Below, one piece after another: positions 44,825-54,528 of a DNA stretch of 64,000 nt. The translations under genes and the position numbers were made by a program. The notes beneath the pieces are model-generated. The model was given only the letters and a program-made list of their open reading frames with translations, ran no database searches and had not been told where the DNA came from. Every line of letters starts with the position of its first letter. The first letter of the stretch is position 1. Origin of the DNA: Rs1 sp038900335. GTDB taxonomy: Bacteria > Pseudomonadota > Gammaproteobacteria > Pseudomonadales > Balneatricaceae. The DNA is taken from the NCBI GenBank assembly GCA_038900335.1, contig JBBMRB010000001.1, positions 248,001 to 312,000 on the forward strand. The letters run 5' to 3'.

Positions 44825-45292
44825 TTAGCATTTTATATGTTCAGATTTTGCTTTAGTTAAGTTCTTTAAATCATTGAATGATAATTCTATTTCCATCCCT
44901 CTTTTACCAGCGCTGACAAAGATAGTATCAAACTCAGCCCCACTGTCATCTATCACTGTTGCCAATAATTTTTTTTGCCCTAAAGGGCTAACACCGCCTA
45001 AAACATAGCCTGTTGATCGCTCGACATCACCTGGCAATGCCATCGCTACCTTTTTCACATTTAATGCTTTTGCCATTGCCTTTAAACTTAATTTATTAGC
45101 AACCGGGATAATGGCAACTGCTAAAGTGCGAGTATCAATACTGACAACCAATGTTTTAAAAACCCGATTATTATCAATATTTAGTTTTTCTGCTGCTTCC
45201 AAACCATATGCTTCACTAGCAGGATCATGCTGATACTGATGTATGGTGTGAATGATTTTGTGTTTTTTGGCCATATTAATAGCGGGAGTCAT
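44825..45292 (-). CDS. ybaK: Cys-tRNA(Pro)/Cys-tRNA(Cys) deacylase YbaK
   Basis: 155 residues: MTPAINMAKKHKIIHTIHQYQHDP, SEAYGLEAAEKLNIDNNRVFKTLVVSIDTRTLAVAIIPVANKLSLKAMAKALNVKKVAMALPGDVERSTGYVLGGVSPLGQKK with the conserved Lys and the GGVSPLGQKK loop. It hydrolyses mischarged Cys-tRNA(Pro). SD AAGGAG ten bases upstream of the ATG. A single-gene unit. Confidence 0.93.
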   Translation of the reverse strand: MTPAINMAKKHKIIHTIHQYQHDPASEAYGLEAAEKLNIDNNRVFKTLVVSIDTRTLAVAIIPVANKLSLKAMAKALNVKKVAMALPGDVERSTGYVLGGVSPLGQKKLLATVIDDSGAEFDTIFVSAGKRGMEIELSFNDLKNLTKAKSEHIKC

Positions 45293-45432
45293 ATTTCGTT
45301 ATCTCCTTTAGAATTTTTACTCGCCAATGAACATTTTAGCGCTACATTTAACAACTATTATTGATTAAATAACAGAGTTAATGCACAGTGTGCGCATTGT
45401 ATGGGCAATATATATTTAATTTTGGAGGCTAG

Positions 45433-46266
45433 ATGAAAGCATTGAGCACAGTAAAAGAATTCGGTGGTGAATTAATACGTTATCAGCATTATTCAACTAG
45501 CTGCCAATGTGATATGACTTTTTCTGTCTACCTGCCACCATTAGCGACAACCCAAGCGGTTGCTGCTATCTATTGGCTTTCAGGCTTAACCTGCACTGAT
45601 GACAACGTAAGAACTAAAGCAGGTGCTCAGCGCTATGCAGCAGAGCATGGCGTGGCTTTAGTAATGCCAGATACCAGCCCACGCGGGGATAATGTAGCCA
45701 ATGACGATGCTTACGATTTAGGACAAGGTGCTGGGTTTTATATTAATGCTACTCAATCCCCATGGCAGCAGCATTATCAAATGTACGATTATATTAATAT
45801 TGAGTTAGCAGAGCTAATAACACAAAATTTGCCTATTATTGCTGATAAGAAATCAATTTTTGGTCATTCTATGGGCGGACATGGTGCCATGATAAGCGCT
45901 ATTAAAAACCCAGGCATGTACCAATCAGTGTCTGCATTTTCACCTATTTGTCACCCGATTGTCGCACCTTGGGGCAAAGGCTGTTTTAGCCAATACTTGG
46001 GGGATAACCAAGCAGATTGGCAAGCATGGGATAGCACTGAACTAATCAAAGCGAATGGCTTTGATTTAGCAATACTCATTGATCAAGGAGCTGCTGATAA
46101 CTTCCTACATGATCAGTTATTCCCCAATGATCTAGTGAAAGTATGCAAAGATAAAAACGTGGCATTAGAGCTACGCATGCAACCAGGCTATGATCACAGC
46201 TATCATTTTATCGCCAGTTTTATTGGTGAACATATAGCCTATCACGCTAAAGCGTTAAATAAATAA
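45433..46266 (+). CDS. fghA: S-formylglutathione hydrolase
   Basis: 277-residue esterase-D family alpha/beta hydrolase that splits S-formylglutathione to formate and glutathione in formaldehyde detoxification. Motifs: VYLPP, IYWLSGLTCTDDN, MPDTSPRGDNV, nucleophile elbow GHSMGGHGAM, Asp in IDQGAADNFL, His in PGYDHSYHFI. SD GGAGG five bases before the ATG. The usual partner, glutathione-dependent formaldehyde dehydrogenase, is not beside it. Confidence 0.94.
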   Translation: MKALSTVKEFGGELIRYQHYSTSCQCDMTFSVYLPPLATTQAVAAIYWLSGLTCTDDNVRTKAGAQRYAAEHGVALVMPDTSPRGDNVANDDAYDLGQGAGFYINATQSPWQQHYQMYDYINIELAELITQNLPIIADKKSIFGHSMGGHGAMISAIKNPGMYQSVSAFSPICHPIVAPWGKGCFSQYLGDNQADWQAWDSTELIKANGFDLAILIDQGAADNFLHDQLFPNDLVKVCKDKNVALELRMQPGYDHSYHFIASFIGEHIAYHAKALNK

Positions 46267-46320
46267 ACTATATTTAACAGTATTTTATATTTATAACTTA
46301 ATGTAAAAGGTCATATTGAT

Positions 46321-47295
46321 TTGTCTAAACAAAGTGGTTTAAAGCAGCAGTTACATGCTAGTAACTTACATAATCAAGGTTATGATTTTGAGCAGTTATG
46401 TGAAAAATATCCGCCGCTTAATTCGTTTGTGACCATTAATAGCTATCACAATCAGAGTATAGATTTTAGTAATGGCGATGCTGTTAAAGCATTAAACCGT
46501 GCATTGTTAGCCACGTATTATAGGATTGAGCACTGGGACATTCCCGAGGGTTACTTGTGCCCTGCTATCCCAGGACGTGTCGATTACATCCATTATTTAC
46601 ATGATTTGTTAAGCCATTCTTTCAAGGATATTAAAGGTGGCGATAATCAGCAAATAAATTGCAAAAAGAATATACAAATATTAGATATTGGCACAGGCGC
46701 GAGCTGCATTTATCCGATTTTAGGACAGCGTAGTTATCAGTGGCAATTTATTGCATCTGATATTGACCCGACATCGATTAATGTTGCCTCACAGATTGTG
46801 CTTGCTAATAAAGGTTTAAAAAATAACATTGATTGTCGCTTGCAAAGCGATGCCAATCATTTCTTTAAAGACATTTTACACGATGATGAATATCTAGATG
46901 CCACTATCTGTAATCCACCCTTTCATCAATCTCTTGAACAGGCAAGTGCTGGCACCAGCAGAAAATGGAAAAACCTAGGTAGAGAGCAGAGCGCTAAGGC
47001 ATCGTTAAATTTTGGCGGCCAAAAAGCAGAGTTGTGGTGCCCAGGTGGCGAGCTTACTTTTATCTCTAATATGATGCTAGAGAGTAAACAATATAAAAAC
47101 CAAGTACTTTGGTTTACATCTTTAGTCTCTAAAAGTGCCAACTTAGCGGCATTAACAAAGCAGCTACAAAGCATAGCTGCCGCGCAAGTTAAAGTCATTG
47201 AAATGCGACAAGGTCAAAAAATTAGCCGATTTATTGCCTGGTCATTTTTATCTTTAGATCAACAGCAAATCTGGATAAAGCAGCGTCACGGCTAA
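46321..47295 (+). CDS. rlmF: 23S rRNA (adenine(1618)-N6)-methyltransferase
   Basis: 324 residues of the RlmF family: GLKQQLHASNLHNQGYDFEQL, WDIPEGYLCPAIPGRVDYIHYLHDLL, SAM-binding ILDIGTGASCIYPILG, catalytic CNPPFHQS, and KISRFIAWSFL at the end. Methylates A1618 of 23S rRNA. Start is TTG at 46321, with AAGG about ten bases upstream; no ATG is available nearby. It follows fghA by 54 bp. Confidence 0.94.
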   Translation: MSKQSGLKQQLHASNLHNQGYDFEQLCEKYPPLNSFVTINSYHNQSIDFSNGDAVKALNRALLATYYRIEHWDIPEGYLCPAIPGRVDYIHYLHDLLSHSFKDIKGGDNQQINCKKNIQILDIGTGASCIYPILGQRSYQWQFIASDIDPTSINVASQIVLANKGLKNNIDCRLQSDANHFFKDILHDDEYLDATICNPPFHQSLEQASAGTSRKWKNLGREQSAKASLNFGGQKAELWCPGGELTFISNMMLESKQYKNQVLWFTSLVSKSANLAALTKQLQSIAAAQVKVIEMRQGQKISRFIAWSFLSLDQQQIWIKQRHG

Positions 47296-47314
47296 GATCT
47301 GCTTTATCAATTAT

Positions 47315-47938
47315 TTAGTTGAGTGATATCTGTGGAAGCTTTAGTTTAAAGATAATCGCCGCAGCTCTAAGTCCAAAACCTGCTATAAATGCAGCACTGA
47401 CAATAAATAATTCAGGTACGCCAAAGTAATACAATCCAACATATACAACACTGGCAAAAAGTGCACAGCTGATATACATCTCAGGGCGCATTAACATTAA
47501 AGTCGAAGAGCATAATACATCACGCATAATACCGCCAAATGTCGCTGACATAACCCCCATGACAATCGCGACAACGAAAGGCGTGTCACTATCTAAAGCG
47601 ACTTGTGTACCCATCACCGCAAACACACTTAAACCCAGTGCATCTAACCAGACTATCCAGAAATCTCTTTTTAAAAACAACTTGGTGGCAAAATAAGCAA
47701 ATGCAGATGAGCCTATACACAAGTAGATAGTAAGGGGCTCCCTCACCCAAAACACTGGGATATCTAATAACAAATCACGCAGTGTACCACCGCCAATCCC
47801 CGTCACTGTTCCCATTAAAATAAAACCGAGAATATCCATGCCTTTCTTAGCAGCGAACAGTGCCCCGGATATAGAAAATACGATAACACCTGTTACTGAA
47901 AAAATATAAATTAACTGGTTAATCAGCTGCTCGAACAT
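47315..47938 (-). CDS. TRIC-type/UPF0126 (YadS-like) membrane protein
   Basis: About 207 residues, seven helices, two repeated halves each with the signature GTVTGIGGGTLRDLLLDIPVFW and GVMSATFGGIMRDVLCSS. This is the UPF0126/YadS family, related to trimeric intracellular cation channels. Start chosen at the ATG 47938 (MFEQLINQL); an in-frame GTG at 47950 is possible. Converges on rlmF. Confidence 0.88.
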   Translation of the reverse strand: MFEQLINQLIYIFSVTGVIVFSISGALFAAKKGMDILGFILMGTVTGIGGGTLRDLLLDIPVFWVREPLTIYLCIGSSAFAYFATKLFLKRDFWIVWLDALGLSVFAVMGTQVALDSDTPFVVAIVMGVMSATFGGIMRDVLCSSTLMLMRPEMYISCALFASVVYVGLYYFGVPELFIVSAAFIAGFGLRAAAIIFKLKLPQISLN

Positions 47939-48246
47939 TAAATTAGTCACTTATATATCCCAAATTACTTAAATACATGCAGATATTTATTAAACATAGC
48001 TTAGCGTGCTCAAGCTAGCTGCAAAAAATAGCGCGCATGATAGTAGCTAACACAATATTTATCAATGCTGGCCACAAATTTTATGCTGTCAGCGCTAGGC
48101 TTAGTGCTTTTTAAAAGCACCGTTAAGCGAATTATCAATAAACACTAAATAATTATTATTTATTGACAGGCAATGAAGTGGCAATAGAGATGATGATAGG
48201 CTGATAATTTACCAACCTATCACAATGACACTAAGTTAATAGAAGA

Positions 48247-50127
48247 TTAAACTTTAAATTGTTTTAAGACGTCAGCTTGCTGCTGCGTATACTCTACCAT
48301 CGTTGAGCATAACTCGCGTTGTGCCTGTGCATCGTCGACAACACTCTGACTAATATTACGAATATTATGCGTGTTAACCCCTATTTCATCACTGGTTTTG
48401 CTTTGTTCTTGAGCCGATAACGCGATACTGCTAGTGATGTCACTAATTTGCGAAATTGATTGACGTATATCGCGTAAAGCCTTGTCAGCTTTGTGTGAGT
48501 TTTCACTAGTTCTGTTCGCGTGTCCCATACTTTGCTTAATTTTCTCGACAGCTGATTTGACACCCTCTTGCAATCTTCCAATGATCTCACTGGTCTCGGT
48601 AGTAGATTGCTGAGTTCTACCAGCAAGTGCTCGTACTTCATCAGCAACAACTGAAAACCCTCTGCCTTGCTCGCCCGCTCTAGCCGCTTCAATAGCGGCA
48701 TTAAGAGCAAGTAAGTTGGTTTGTTGCGCTATATTAGTGATCGAAGTTAATACGGATTCGATGTCTGCACTGTCTTGTTCAAGCTGATGGACAGTCTGTG
48801 CTGTATCATCCATATCAACCACAAGTTTTGCAATTGACTCGGTTGTTTCATTGACAATACTGGCCCCTTCTGCAGCCGAGGAATCTGCTTCATGCGCTGC
48901 TTTTTCGGCATTTTTTGCATGATTAGCCACCTCTTGAGCAGAGTAAGATAGCTCTGTAATGGCAGCTGAAAGCATGTCTAGCTCATTGAGTTGCGTCAGT
49001 AGATCTTGCGCTGATTTTTCAGCAGATTCTGAACTTAAAGACGTATTCGTTTTTATATCAGCAGATATGTCTTTAACTTCAATAATAATTTTTTGTAAAT
49101 ATTGTACGAATTGGTTGAAATCAGTTGATACTTTACCAAATTCATCATTAGAGGTCGCAACCAAACGAGCAGTTAAATCTCCGTTGCCGTTATTGATAGC
49201 AACTAAAGAGCTCTGTAGTTTCTCTAGTGGTTTGAATAAGGTTTTCAATATCAGAAATAACGCTAAGGCTGATAGTAATACACTTAAAACCGTACCGATA
49301 ATAGCGGCTATACCAAAATCATTTGCCTCTTTTAACACCTTGTCTTTTTCTAGTACCACACCAATAAACCACTTTGAGCCGCGCAATGAATCTAACGATT
49401 GAAAAGCAACAAAAACCGTTTTGTTTTCTAAGGTGAGCTCTTGCAAAGCGCCACCTACAGCTGGCACTTTATCTGTAAAAAGCTCTGTCACTTGCTTGCC
49501 GTTTAACTCTTTATTAGGATGTGAAATAAAACTGCCTTTATCATTAATTAAAAAGGCGTAACCTGTGTTGTTAAAATTTACCTTATTAATAGCATCAGAA
49601 ATAGTTTCTAGACTTAAATCACCACCAAATGCGCCTTTAAAAACACCTTTATCAGAGTATTGGGCAACCGCTGATATTAAAATATTAGGCGTCGATGCAT
49701 CTAAATAAGGGTCTGTTAAAACAGCCACTTTATTGTTTTTGGCATCACTGTACCAAGGCCTTGCCCTAGCATCCCAACCCGGTGGGTTCCATGTTGGATC
49801 ATTAGTAATAGGTTTACCATCTGTATCTAAACCACCAAACATAATAAGAAAACTGTCAGCTAAGAGTGGTGTATCCATCGTTTTTTGAATAGTTTCATCG
49901 CTGAATTCAGCGTCTATTCTTTGCGCCGCCATATCAATAAGCTCTAACTTACCATTGAGCCAACTTGATATCTGTTGTGATATAACAAAGGAAGTTTCGC
50001 TAATATTACTGGCCGCCCTCTCTTTAAGCGCAGACTTGACGGTATCGTACTGAATATAGGAAAATAAGGTAAAGATGATAGAAATGACAGTGGATGAGAT
50101 CAAAATCGTTTTATGAGAAACTTTCAT
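48247..50127 (-). CDS. Methyl-accepting chemotaxis protein with dCache sensor
   Basis: 626 residues: TM1 (~8-28), periplasmic dCache_1 domain (~35-270; ARPWYSDAKNN, DPYLDASTPNILISAVAQY, KGAFGGDLSLETISD, FLINDKGSFISHPN), TM2 (~272-296), HAMP, then a long cytoplasmic signalling domain with the hairpin tip ARAGEQGRGFSVVADEVRALAGRTQQST. The sensor keeps R-x-W-Y and the later Asp of amino-acid-type dCache domains, although the upstream Tyr is Trp here. No pentapeptide CheR tether at the C-terminus. Single-gene unit. Confidence 0.9.
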   Translation of the reverse strand: MKVSHKTILISSTVISIIFTLFSYIQYDTVKSALKERAASNISETSFVISQQISSWLNGKLELIDMAAQRIDAEFSDETIQKTMDTPLLADSFLIMFGGLDTDGKPITNDPTWNPPGWDARARPWYSDAKNNKVAVLTDPYLDASTPNILISAVAQYSDKGVFKGAFGGDLSLETISDAINKVNFNNTGYAFLINDKGSFISHPNKELNGKQVTELFTDKVPAVGGALQELTLENKTVFVAFQSLDSLRGSKWFIGVVLEKDKVLKEANDFGIAAIIGTVLSVLLSALALFLILKTLFKPLEKLQSSLVAINNGNGDLTARLVATSNDEFGKVSTDFNQFVQYLQKIIIEVKDISADIKTNTSLSSESAEKSAQDLLTQLNELDMLSAAITELSYSAQEVANHAKNAEKAAHEADSSAAEGASIVNETTESIAKLVVDMDDTAQTVHQLEQDSADIESVLTSITNIAQQTNLLALNAAIEAARAGEQGRGFSVVADEVRALAGRTQQSTTETSEIIGRLQEGVKSAVEKIKQSMGHANRTSENSHKADKALRDIRQSISQISDITSSIALSAQEQSKTSDEIGVNTHNIRNISQSVVDDAQAQRELCSTMVEYTQQQADVLKQFKV

Positions 50128-50566
50128 AGTGTAGACCTATTATTTAAATCAAATATTATTATTTTTAAAGTCATTATGTTTTAAATAGTTAGTTATTTTA
50201 TAATTGCTATAAATAATACTATTTAGCAGCTATACAATGAGCATTGATGATTACTATTTAGAGAGCGCCAATTTTTTATATATCTAATATAGCTGAACGT
50301 GGTTGCGCATAAAGAAACACTAACCAAACTTTATTTAACACTCGCTATATCGCGGTTGGCACCTTACTTATAGTAAATGATTTTTAGTTAATCTTAAGCA
50401 TGAAACAGTGTATTTTTGATGTTTTAATAACAATTGAGTGAGTTTTGATCGCAGATTTATCATTATAAAATGATAATTAAAAGAGGATGAATATTGTTAA
50501 TACTTGGTTAACATATTAAGTGTTGAAATTAAGAAGCCACAATCATGACTTCTTAATAATTAATCG
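50128..50566. other. AT-rich upstream region of the chemoreceptor gene
   Basis: 439 bp between two minus-strand genes, very AT-rich. It must contain the chemoreceptor promoter. I see no ORF, repeat or clear hairpin worth naming. Confidence 0.4.
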
Positions 50567-51436
50567 TTATTTAAAGACGACTGTCTTATTACCATCAAGG
50601 AATACACGATGTTCAATGTGCAACTTAACAGCCTTTGCCAAGGCAATAGTTTCTGTGTCACGCCCTATCGCCACTAAAGAGTCAGCACTATAAGTATGAT
50701 CAACTACCTGCACAGCTTGTTCAATAATAGGGCCTTCATCTAAATCAGGCGTTACGTAATGAGCAGTAGCACCTATTAATTTAACGCCTCTTTCGTGTGC
50801 TTGATGATAAGGCTTTGCGCCTTTAAAGCCAGGCAAGAAAGAATGATGAATATTAATGGCTCTACCTTTTAACTGAGTACATAGGTTATCAGTTAATACT
50901 TGCATATAACGCGCTAATACCACTAATTCAGTACCACTTTCATCTACAATATCTAATAGCGCCAACTCTTGTTCGCGTTTATTCTCTTTCGTAATAGGCA
51001 GGTAGATAAAGCGAATCCCTTCTCTTTCGGCCATTGGTCGTAAATCTAAGTGATTAGAAACAATCGCTGTGACTTCCATATTGAGCTCGCCCTTGCGTAA
51101 ACGATAAAGCAAATCATCTAAACAATGGTCGAATTTACTCACCATAATCATCACTTTTGATGCTTTACTTGCATCAAGTAAGCTCCACGTTAAATCCAAG
51201 CTTTCAGCTAACTCAGAGAACTGCTCTTCAAGGTCTTCTCTGGTACATTCACCTGCTTCAATATAACCGACAGCACGCATGAAAAAATGGTTGCTATCTG
51301 GATCATCGTATTGTGATAAAGCGCTGATATAGCAGCCTCTTTCAGCTAAAAAACTTGTTACACTGGACACAATACCACTTTTAGCGGCGCAGCTAACTTT
51401 TAATATAAAATGATGATCGTTCTTAAGTTCTGTCAT
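50567..51436 (-). CDS. purU: Formyltetrahydrofolate deformylase
   Basis: 289 residues: N-terminal ACT domain (about 8-85; FILKVSCAAKSGIVSSVTSFLAERGCYISALSQYDD) and a formyltransferase-type domain (about 90-280; KVMIMVSKFDHCLDDLLYRLRKGELNMEVTAIVSNH, NIHHSFLPGFKGAKPYHQAHERGVKLIGATAHYVTPDLDEGPII). It releases formate from 10-formyl-THF. Single-gene unit. Confidence 0.95.
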   Translation of the reverse strand: MTELKNDHHFILKVSCAAKSGIVSSVTSFLAERGCYISALSQYDDPDSNHFFMRAVGYIEAGECTREDLEEQFSELAESLDLTWSLLDASKASKVMIMVSKFDHCLDDLLYRLRKGELNMEVTAIVSNHLDLRPMAEREGIRFIYLPITKENKREQELALLDIVDESGTELVVLARYMQVLTDNLCTQLKGRAINIHHSFLPGFKGAKPYHQAHERGVKLIGATAHYVTPDLDEGPIIEQAVQVVDHTYSADSLVAIGRDTETIALAKAVKLHIEHRVFLDGNKTVVFK

Positions 51437-52135
51437 GGTAAGCCTTATTAAATAATAGATGACGTTTTTTATATTTAAGCATTATATTGATATAGAAATT
51501 GACTAAACCCACTGGAAATATATCCAAAAAGTAACCTTTTTCATAAAAGTACAATGATTACAGCTCAAATAAAATAGCTAAGCTTTTATAATAAATGATG
51601 TCATAAATAACAAATAATAAAATATTGCAATGCCAATACTAGTGCAGCACTTAATACCCTGTTATTTCATTAAGTTAATCAAATAAAATAGATCTCGATT
51701 CTAAGACATCAAAGACACTTATGAAAGTGCTATAAGATAAAAATACCATTTGAACGCCGCTCCTGCCTGCAGCTTAAGTTTGGTAGTTAACAAAATATAA
51801 AAGCGCACACCAACCTCACGCTATTACCTAGCTTGATGAGTGTGAAATAAGCATATATTAGTGATGCTTATGTATGCATTAGCGATTAAATAAAAATAAC
51901 CAAATTGATGGTCAATAGACTCTATTTCAACAACCAAGTTATTCATGCTGCATTAATACTCTTTATGTTTAATTAACTGATCATTAAAAAAACAAGCCAA
52001 TTTGAATACATAACAATATTTTTTTAGAACTTGGAATATCTGTATTTTGTAAACTACACTCAATCATGATGATGCAGTCGTTTTAGCAGTAACTTAATGT
52101 AAGTTTAACATGTCATTGAATAAGGATATTGAATT
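51437..52135. promoter_or_regulatory. Divergent control region of purU and the stressosome operon
   Basis: 699 bp without a gene. A perfect 8-bp inverted repeat ATAAGCAT (51847-51854) / ATGCTTAT (51864-51871) is the clearest element, about 265 bp before rsbR. The proximal end carries TAAGGA nine bases before the rsbR ATG. A glycine-type riboswitch was not evident upstream of purU. Confidence 0.4.
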
Positions 52136-53677
52136 ATGGGGCCGATGAATGATACAGCGAGAAGTGATGAGCAATTTCTAAAAATAATTAACAAGTCTAG
52201 AGGTATTATTGATTTTACCATGGACGGTATAATTATTAGCTGTAACCAAGTTTTTTTAGATTGTCTAGGTTATACATTAGATGAAATACAAGGAAAGCAT
52301 CAAAGTATCTTTTTTAATGAAGACTATATAGAAAGCTCTGATTATGCTGTTTTTTGGCAACGCCTTAATCAAGGTGAAACTATTGAGGAAGGTGAAAACA
52401 AATACCTAGGTAAAAATGATAAAGAAGTATTTATTAAAACCATTTTCAACCCTGTTTTAGACGACGATAAGCAACCTATTAAAGTCATCCAGTTTGCCAA
52501 TGATATTACTGAACATAAATTAAAAAATGCTGAGCATGAAGGTTTATTAACCGCGATTAATAAATCTCAAGGCATCATTGAGTTCAATATGGATGGTACT
52601 GTCATTTCTGCAAATCAAATATTCCTTGATATTATAGGCTACTCATTAGCTGAGATTAAGGGTTTTCATCACAACCTATTTTGCGAAGCCTCTTATGCTA
52701 ACAGTGAAGAATACCAGCAGTTTTGGGCTAAGTTAAATCGTGGTGAATTTGATGCCGGTGAATACAAGCGTATCGCTAAAGACGGTTCAGAAGCCTTTAT
52801 TCAAGCAACCTACAACCCCGTTTTTGACCTAAATAACAAACCGTTCAAAGTGATTAAGTTTGCAACAGATGTCACTGAACGCAAAATCACCAATGCCGAA
52901 TTTGAATGCAAACTACAAGCGATCGACAAATCCCAGAGCACTTTAGAACTCAATATGGATGGTATCATCGTTAGTGCTAACGAAAAATTTCTTAAAATCG
53001 TAGGCTATACCCTAGAAGAAATCGTTGGTGAGCACCATCAAATACTTTGTGACGATGAGTATGTAAAAAGTCATCGATATACAGATTTTTGGCAGAAAAT
53101 AAGGCGTGGTGAATTTCAGTCCGGGGAGTATAAGTGTATTGGCAAAAATGGTCGTGAAGCTTACATTCAAGCAACCTACAACCCAATATTTGATTTAAAT
53201 AATAACCCTATCAAAGTGCTAAACATTGCCTCGGATGTGACTGAGAAAAAACGTCGCGAAAATGAAAATGCCAAGCAAGCGGCACTCATTATGGATATGT
53301 CTACTCCGGTGATGCGCCTTTGGGACAATGTCTTATTGCTACCTATTATTGGTTTAGTTGATTCTAAACGAGTGCAGACAATCATGGAAGCTGCGCTACA
53401 AAACATTTTAGATCATCAAGCGAAATTTCTTATTTTAGATATTCAGGGCGTACCGGCGATCGACAGTGCAGTGGCTAATTATCTTATCAAAGTCACACAG
53501 GCAACTAAACTGATGGGGTGTCGCTGTATTGTCACCGGTATTTCACCACAAATATCACAAGCTCTTGTTAATTTAGGTATTGATTTAGGTGACATACTAA
53601 CCCAATCCACGTTAAAGGATGGTGTCAGTATGTCATTAAAAGAAATGGGACTTAAATTGGGGAGTATTAATAGTTAA
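52136..53677 (+). CDS. rsbR: Stressosome sensor RsbR-like protein: three PAS domains plus STAS
   Basis: 513 residues, no membrane segments. Three consecutive PAS domains (~10-130, 131-252, 253-373), each with DGxIxSxNQxFLxxxGYxLxEIxGxHH, NRGEF(D/Q)xGEYK, FIQATYNPVFDLNN and a DVTERK end; the last two are near-copies. The pattern resembles the PAS of BdlA-type chemoreceptor-like proteins, often redox or flavin/heme linked. The STAS domain (~385-505) has RsbR hallmarks TPVMRLWDNVLLLPIIGLVDSKR, with Ser444 (GVPAIDSAVA) where RsbRA has Thr171. The stop overlaps the rsbS start (TAATG). Confidence 0.88.
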   Translation: MGPMNDTARSDEQFLKIINKSRGIIDFTMDGIIISCNQVFLDCLGYTLDEIQGKHQSIFFNEDYIESSDYAVFWQRLNQGETIEEGENKYLGKNDKEVFIKTIFNPVLDDDKQPIKVIQFANDITEHKLKNAEHEGLLTAINKSQGIIEFNMDGTVISANQIFLDIIGYSLAEIKGFHHNLFCEASYANSEEYQQFWAKLNRGEFDAGEYKRIAKDGSEAFIQATYNPVFDLNNKPFKVIKFATDVTERKITNAEFECKLQAIDKSQSTLELNMDGIIVSANEKFLKIVGYTLEEIVGEHHQILCDDEYVKSHRYTDFWQKIRRGEFQSGEYKCIGKNGREAYIQATYNPIFDLNNNPIKVLNIASDVTEKKRRENENAKQAALIMDMSTPVMRLWDNVLLLPIIGLVDSKRVQTIMEAALQNILDHQAKFLILDIQGVPAIDSAVANYLIKVTQATKLMGCRCIVTGISPQISQALVNLGIDLGDILTQSTLKDGVSMSLKEMGLKLGSINS

Positions 53678-54072
53678 TGACTTCATTATCCCAAGGCAGC
53701 TTAGCATCACCCGATAATTCTTCTAACATGACGACATATGTTACTAGCGATTGTTTAGTCTTTCCTGTTCAAGCAGAACTTTCAAAACAAGCGGCTCTTA
53801 ACGTACAGGCGTTTATCTTAGATCAGGTGCACTCAAAGAGTTATAACGGCGTTATTATTGATTTATCAGGTGTTGAAGTCATAGATAGTGTGCTGTGGCA
53901 GGTCTTTGCCAACACTTGCGTGATGATCAATATGTTGGGGTATAGAACCGTCATAACCGGTCTAAACCCAGGCGTTGTTGCTGCGATTATGGACATCAAT
54001 GTCGATCTAACCAAGGTGATAACGGCAATGGATATACAAGATGCCCTAAATATATTAACCACAAAAGACTGA
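53677..54072 (+). CDS. rsbS: Stressosome scaffold RsbS-like STAS protein
   Basis: 131 residues, single STAS domain. VIIDLSGVEVIDSVLWQVFANTC places phosphoacceptor Ser71 where B. subtilis RsbS has Ser59; TVITGLNPGVVAAIMDINVDL follows. The N-terminus is about 12 residues longer than usual; a downstream ATG (residue 18) is the alternative start. It forms the stressosome core with RsbR and is the substrate of RsbT. One-base overlap with rsbR, 45 bp before rsbT. Confidence 0.9.
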   Translation: MTSLSQGSLASPDNSSNMTTYVTSDCLVFPVQAELSKQAALNVQAFILDQVHSKSYNGVIIDLSGVEVIDSVLWQVFANTCVMINMLGYRTVITGLNPGVVAAIMDINVDLTKVITAMDIQDALNILTTKD

Positions 54073-54117
54073 TTAACAGATAAGCCTGTAATAATAGCAA
54101 CGAAGGCTAGATAAAGT

Positions 54118-54528
54118 ATGACATTAGACACTCAAAAATCACTGAAATTTCAGGTATATGATGAAGTTGACGTCGCCTACGCTGCATTAGGTGCTAAAAA
54201 ATACGCTCAAGCTATCGGTTTTAATAGCCCGTCTCAATACATGATATCAACCGCTGTTAGCGAGCTGGCCCGAAATATTTATGTTTATGCTAAAAAAGGT
54301 ACGGTTTTATTAAATTATGTAGATGAAGAGTTCAAACTAGGAATGCAAGTTATCGCCGATGATTGCGGCCCCGGTATTGTTGATATTGAAAAAGCTTTAC
54401 TAGATACCTACAGCACTGGTGGCACTATGGGCGTAGGTCTACCTGGCACTAAAAGATTAATGGATGAGTTCAAAATTGAATCTATAGTTGGTAAAGGCAC
54501 AAAGGTAACGATAGTTAAATGGTTGTAA
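54118..54528 (+). CDS. rsbT: Serine/threonine kinase RsbT-like
   Basis: 136-residue GHKL-fold kinase: AVSELARNIYVYAKKGTVLL (N-box with the catalytic Asn), IADDCGPGIVDIEKAL (Asp and GPGI), STGGTMGVGLPGTKRLMDEFKIES (lid). In Bacillus, RsbT phosphorylates RsbR and RsbS, leaves the complex and turns on a downstream module. Here the downstream module would be the hybrid kinase/HD-GYP pair rather than RsbU, since no RsbU or sigma-B gene is present. Confidence 0.92.
   Translation: MTLDTQKSLKFQVYDEVDVAYAALGAKKYAQAIGFNSPSQYMISTAVSELARNIYVYAKKGTVLLNYVDEEFKLGMQVIADDCGPGIVDIEKALLDTYSTGGTMGVGLPGTKRLMDEFKIESIVGKGTKVTIVKWL

Noticed and set aside
48959..49402. 147-codon plus-strand frame inside the chemoreceptor gene
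   Set aside because: Antisense shadow of the HAMP and signalling region; Ser-rich product without motifs.
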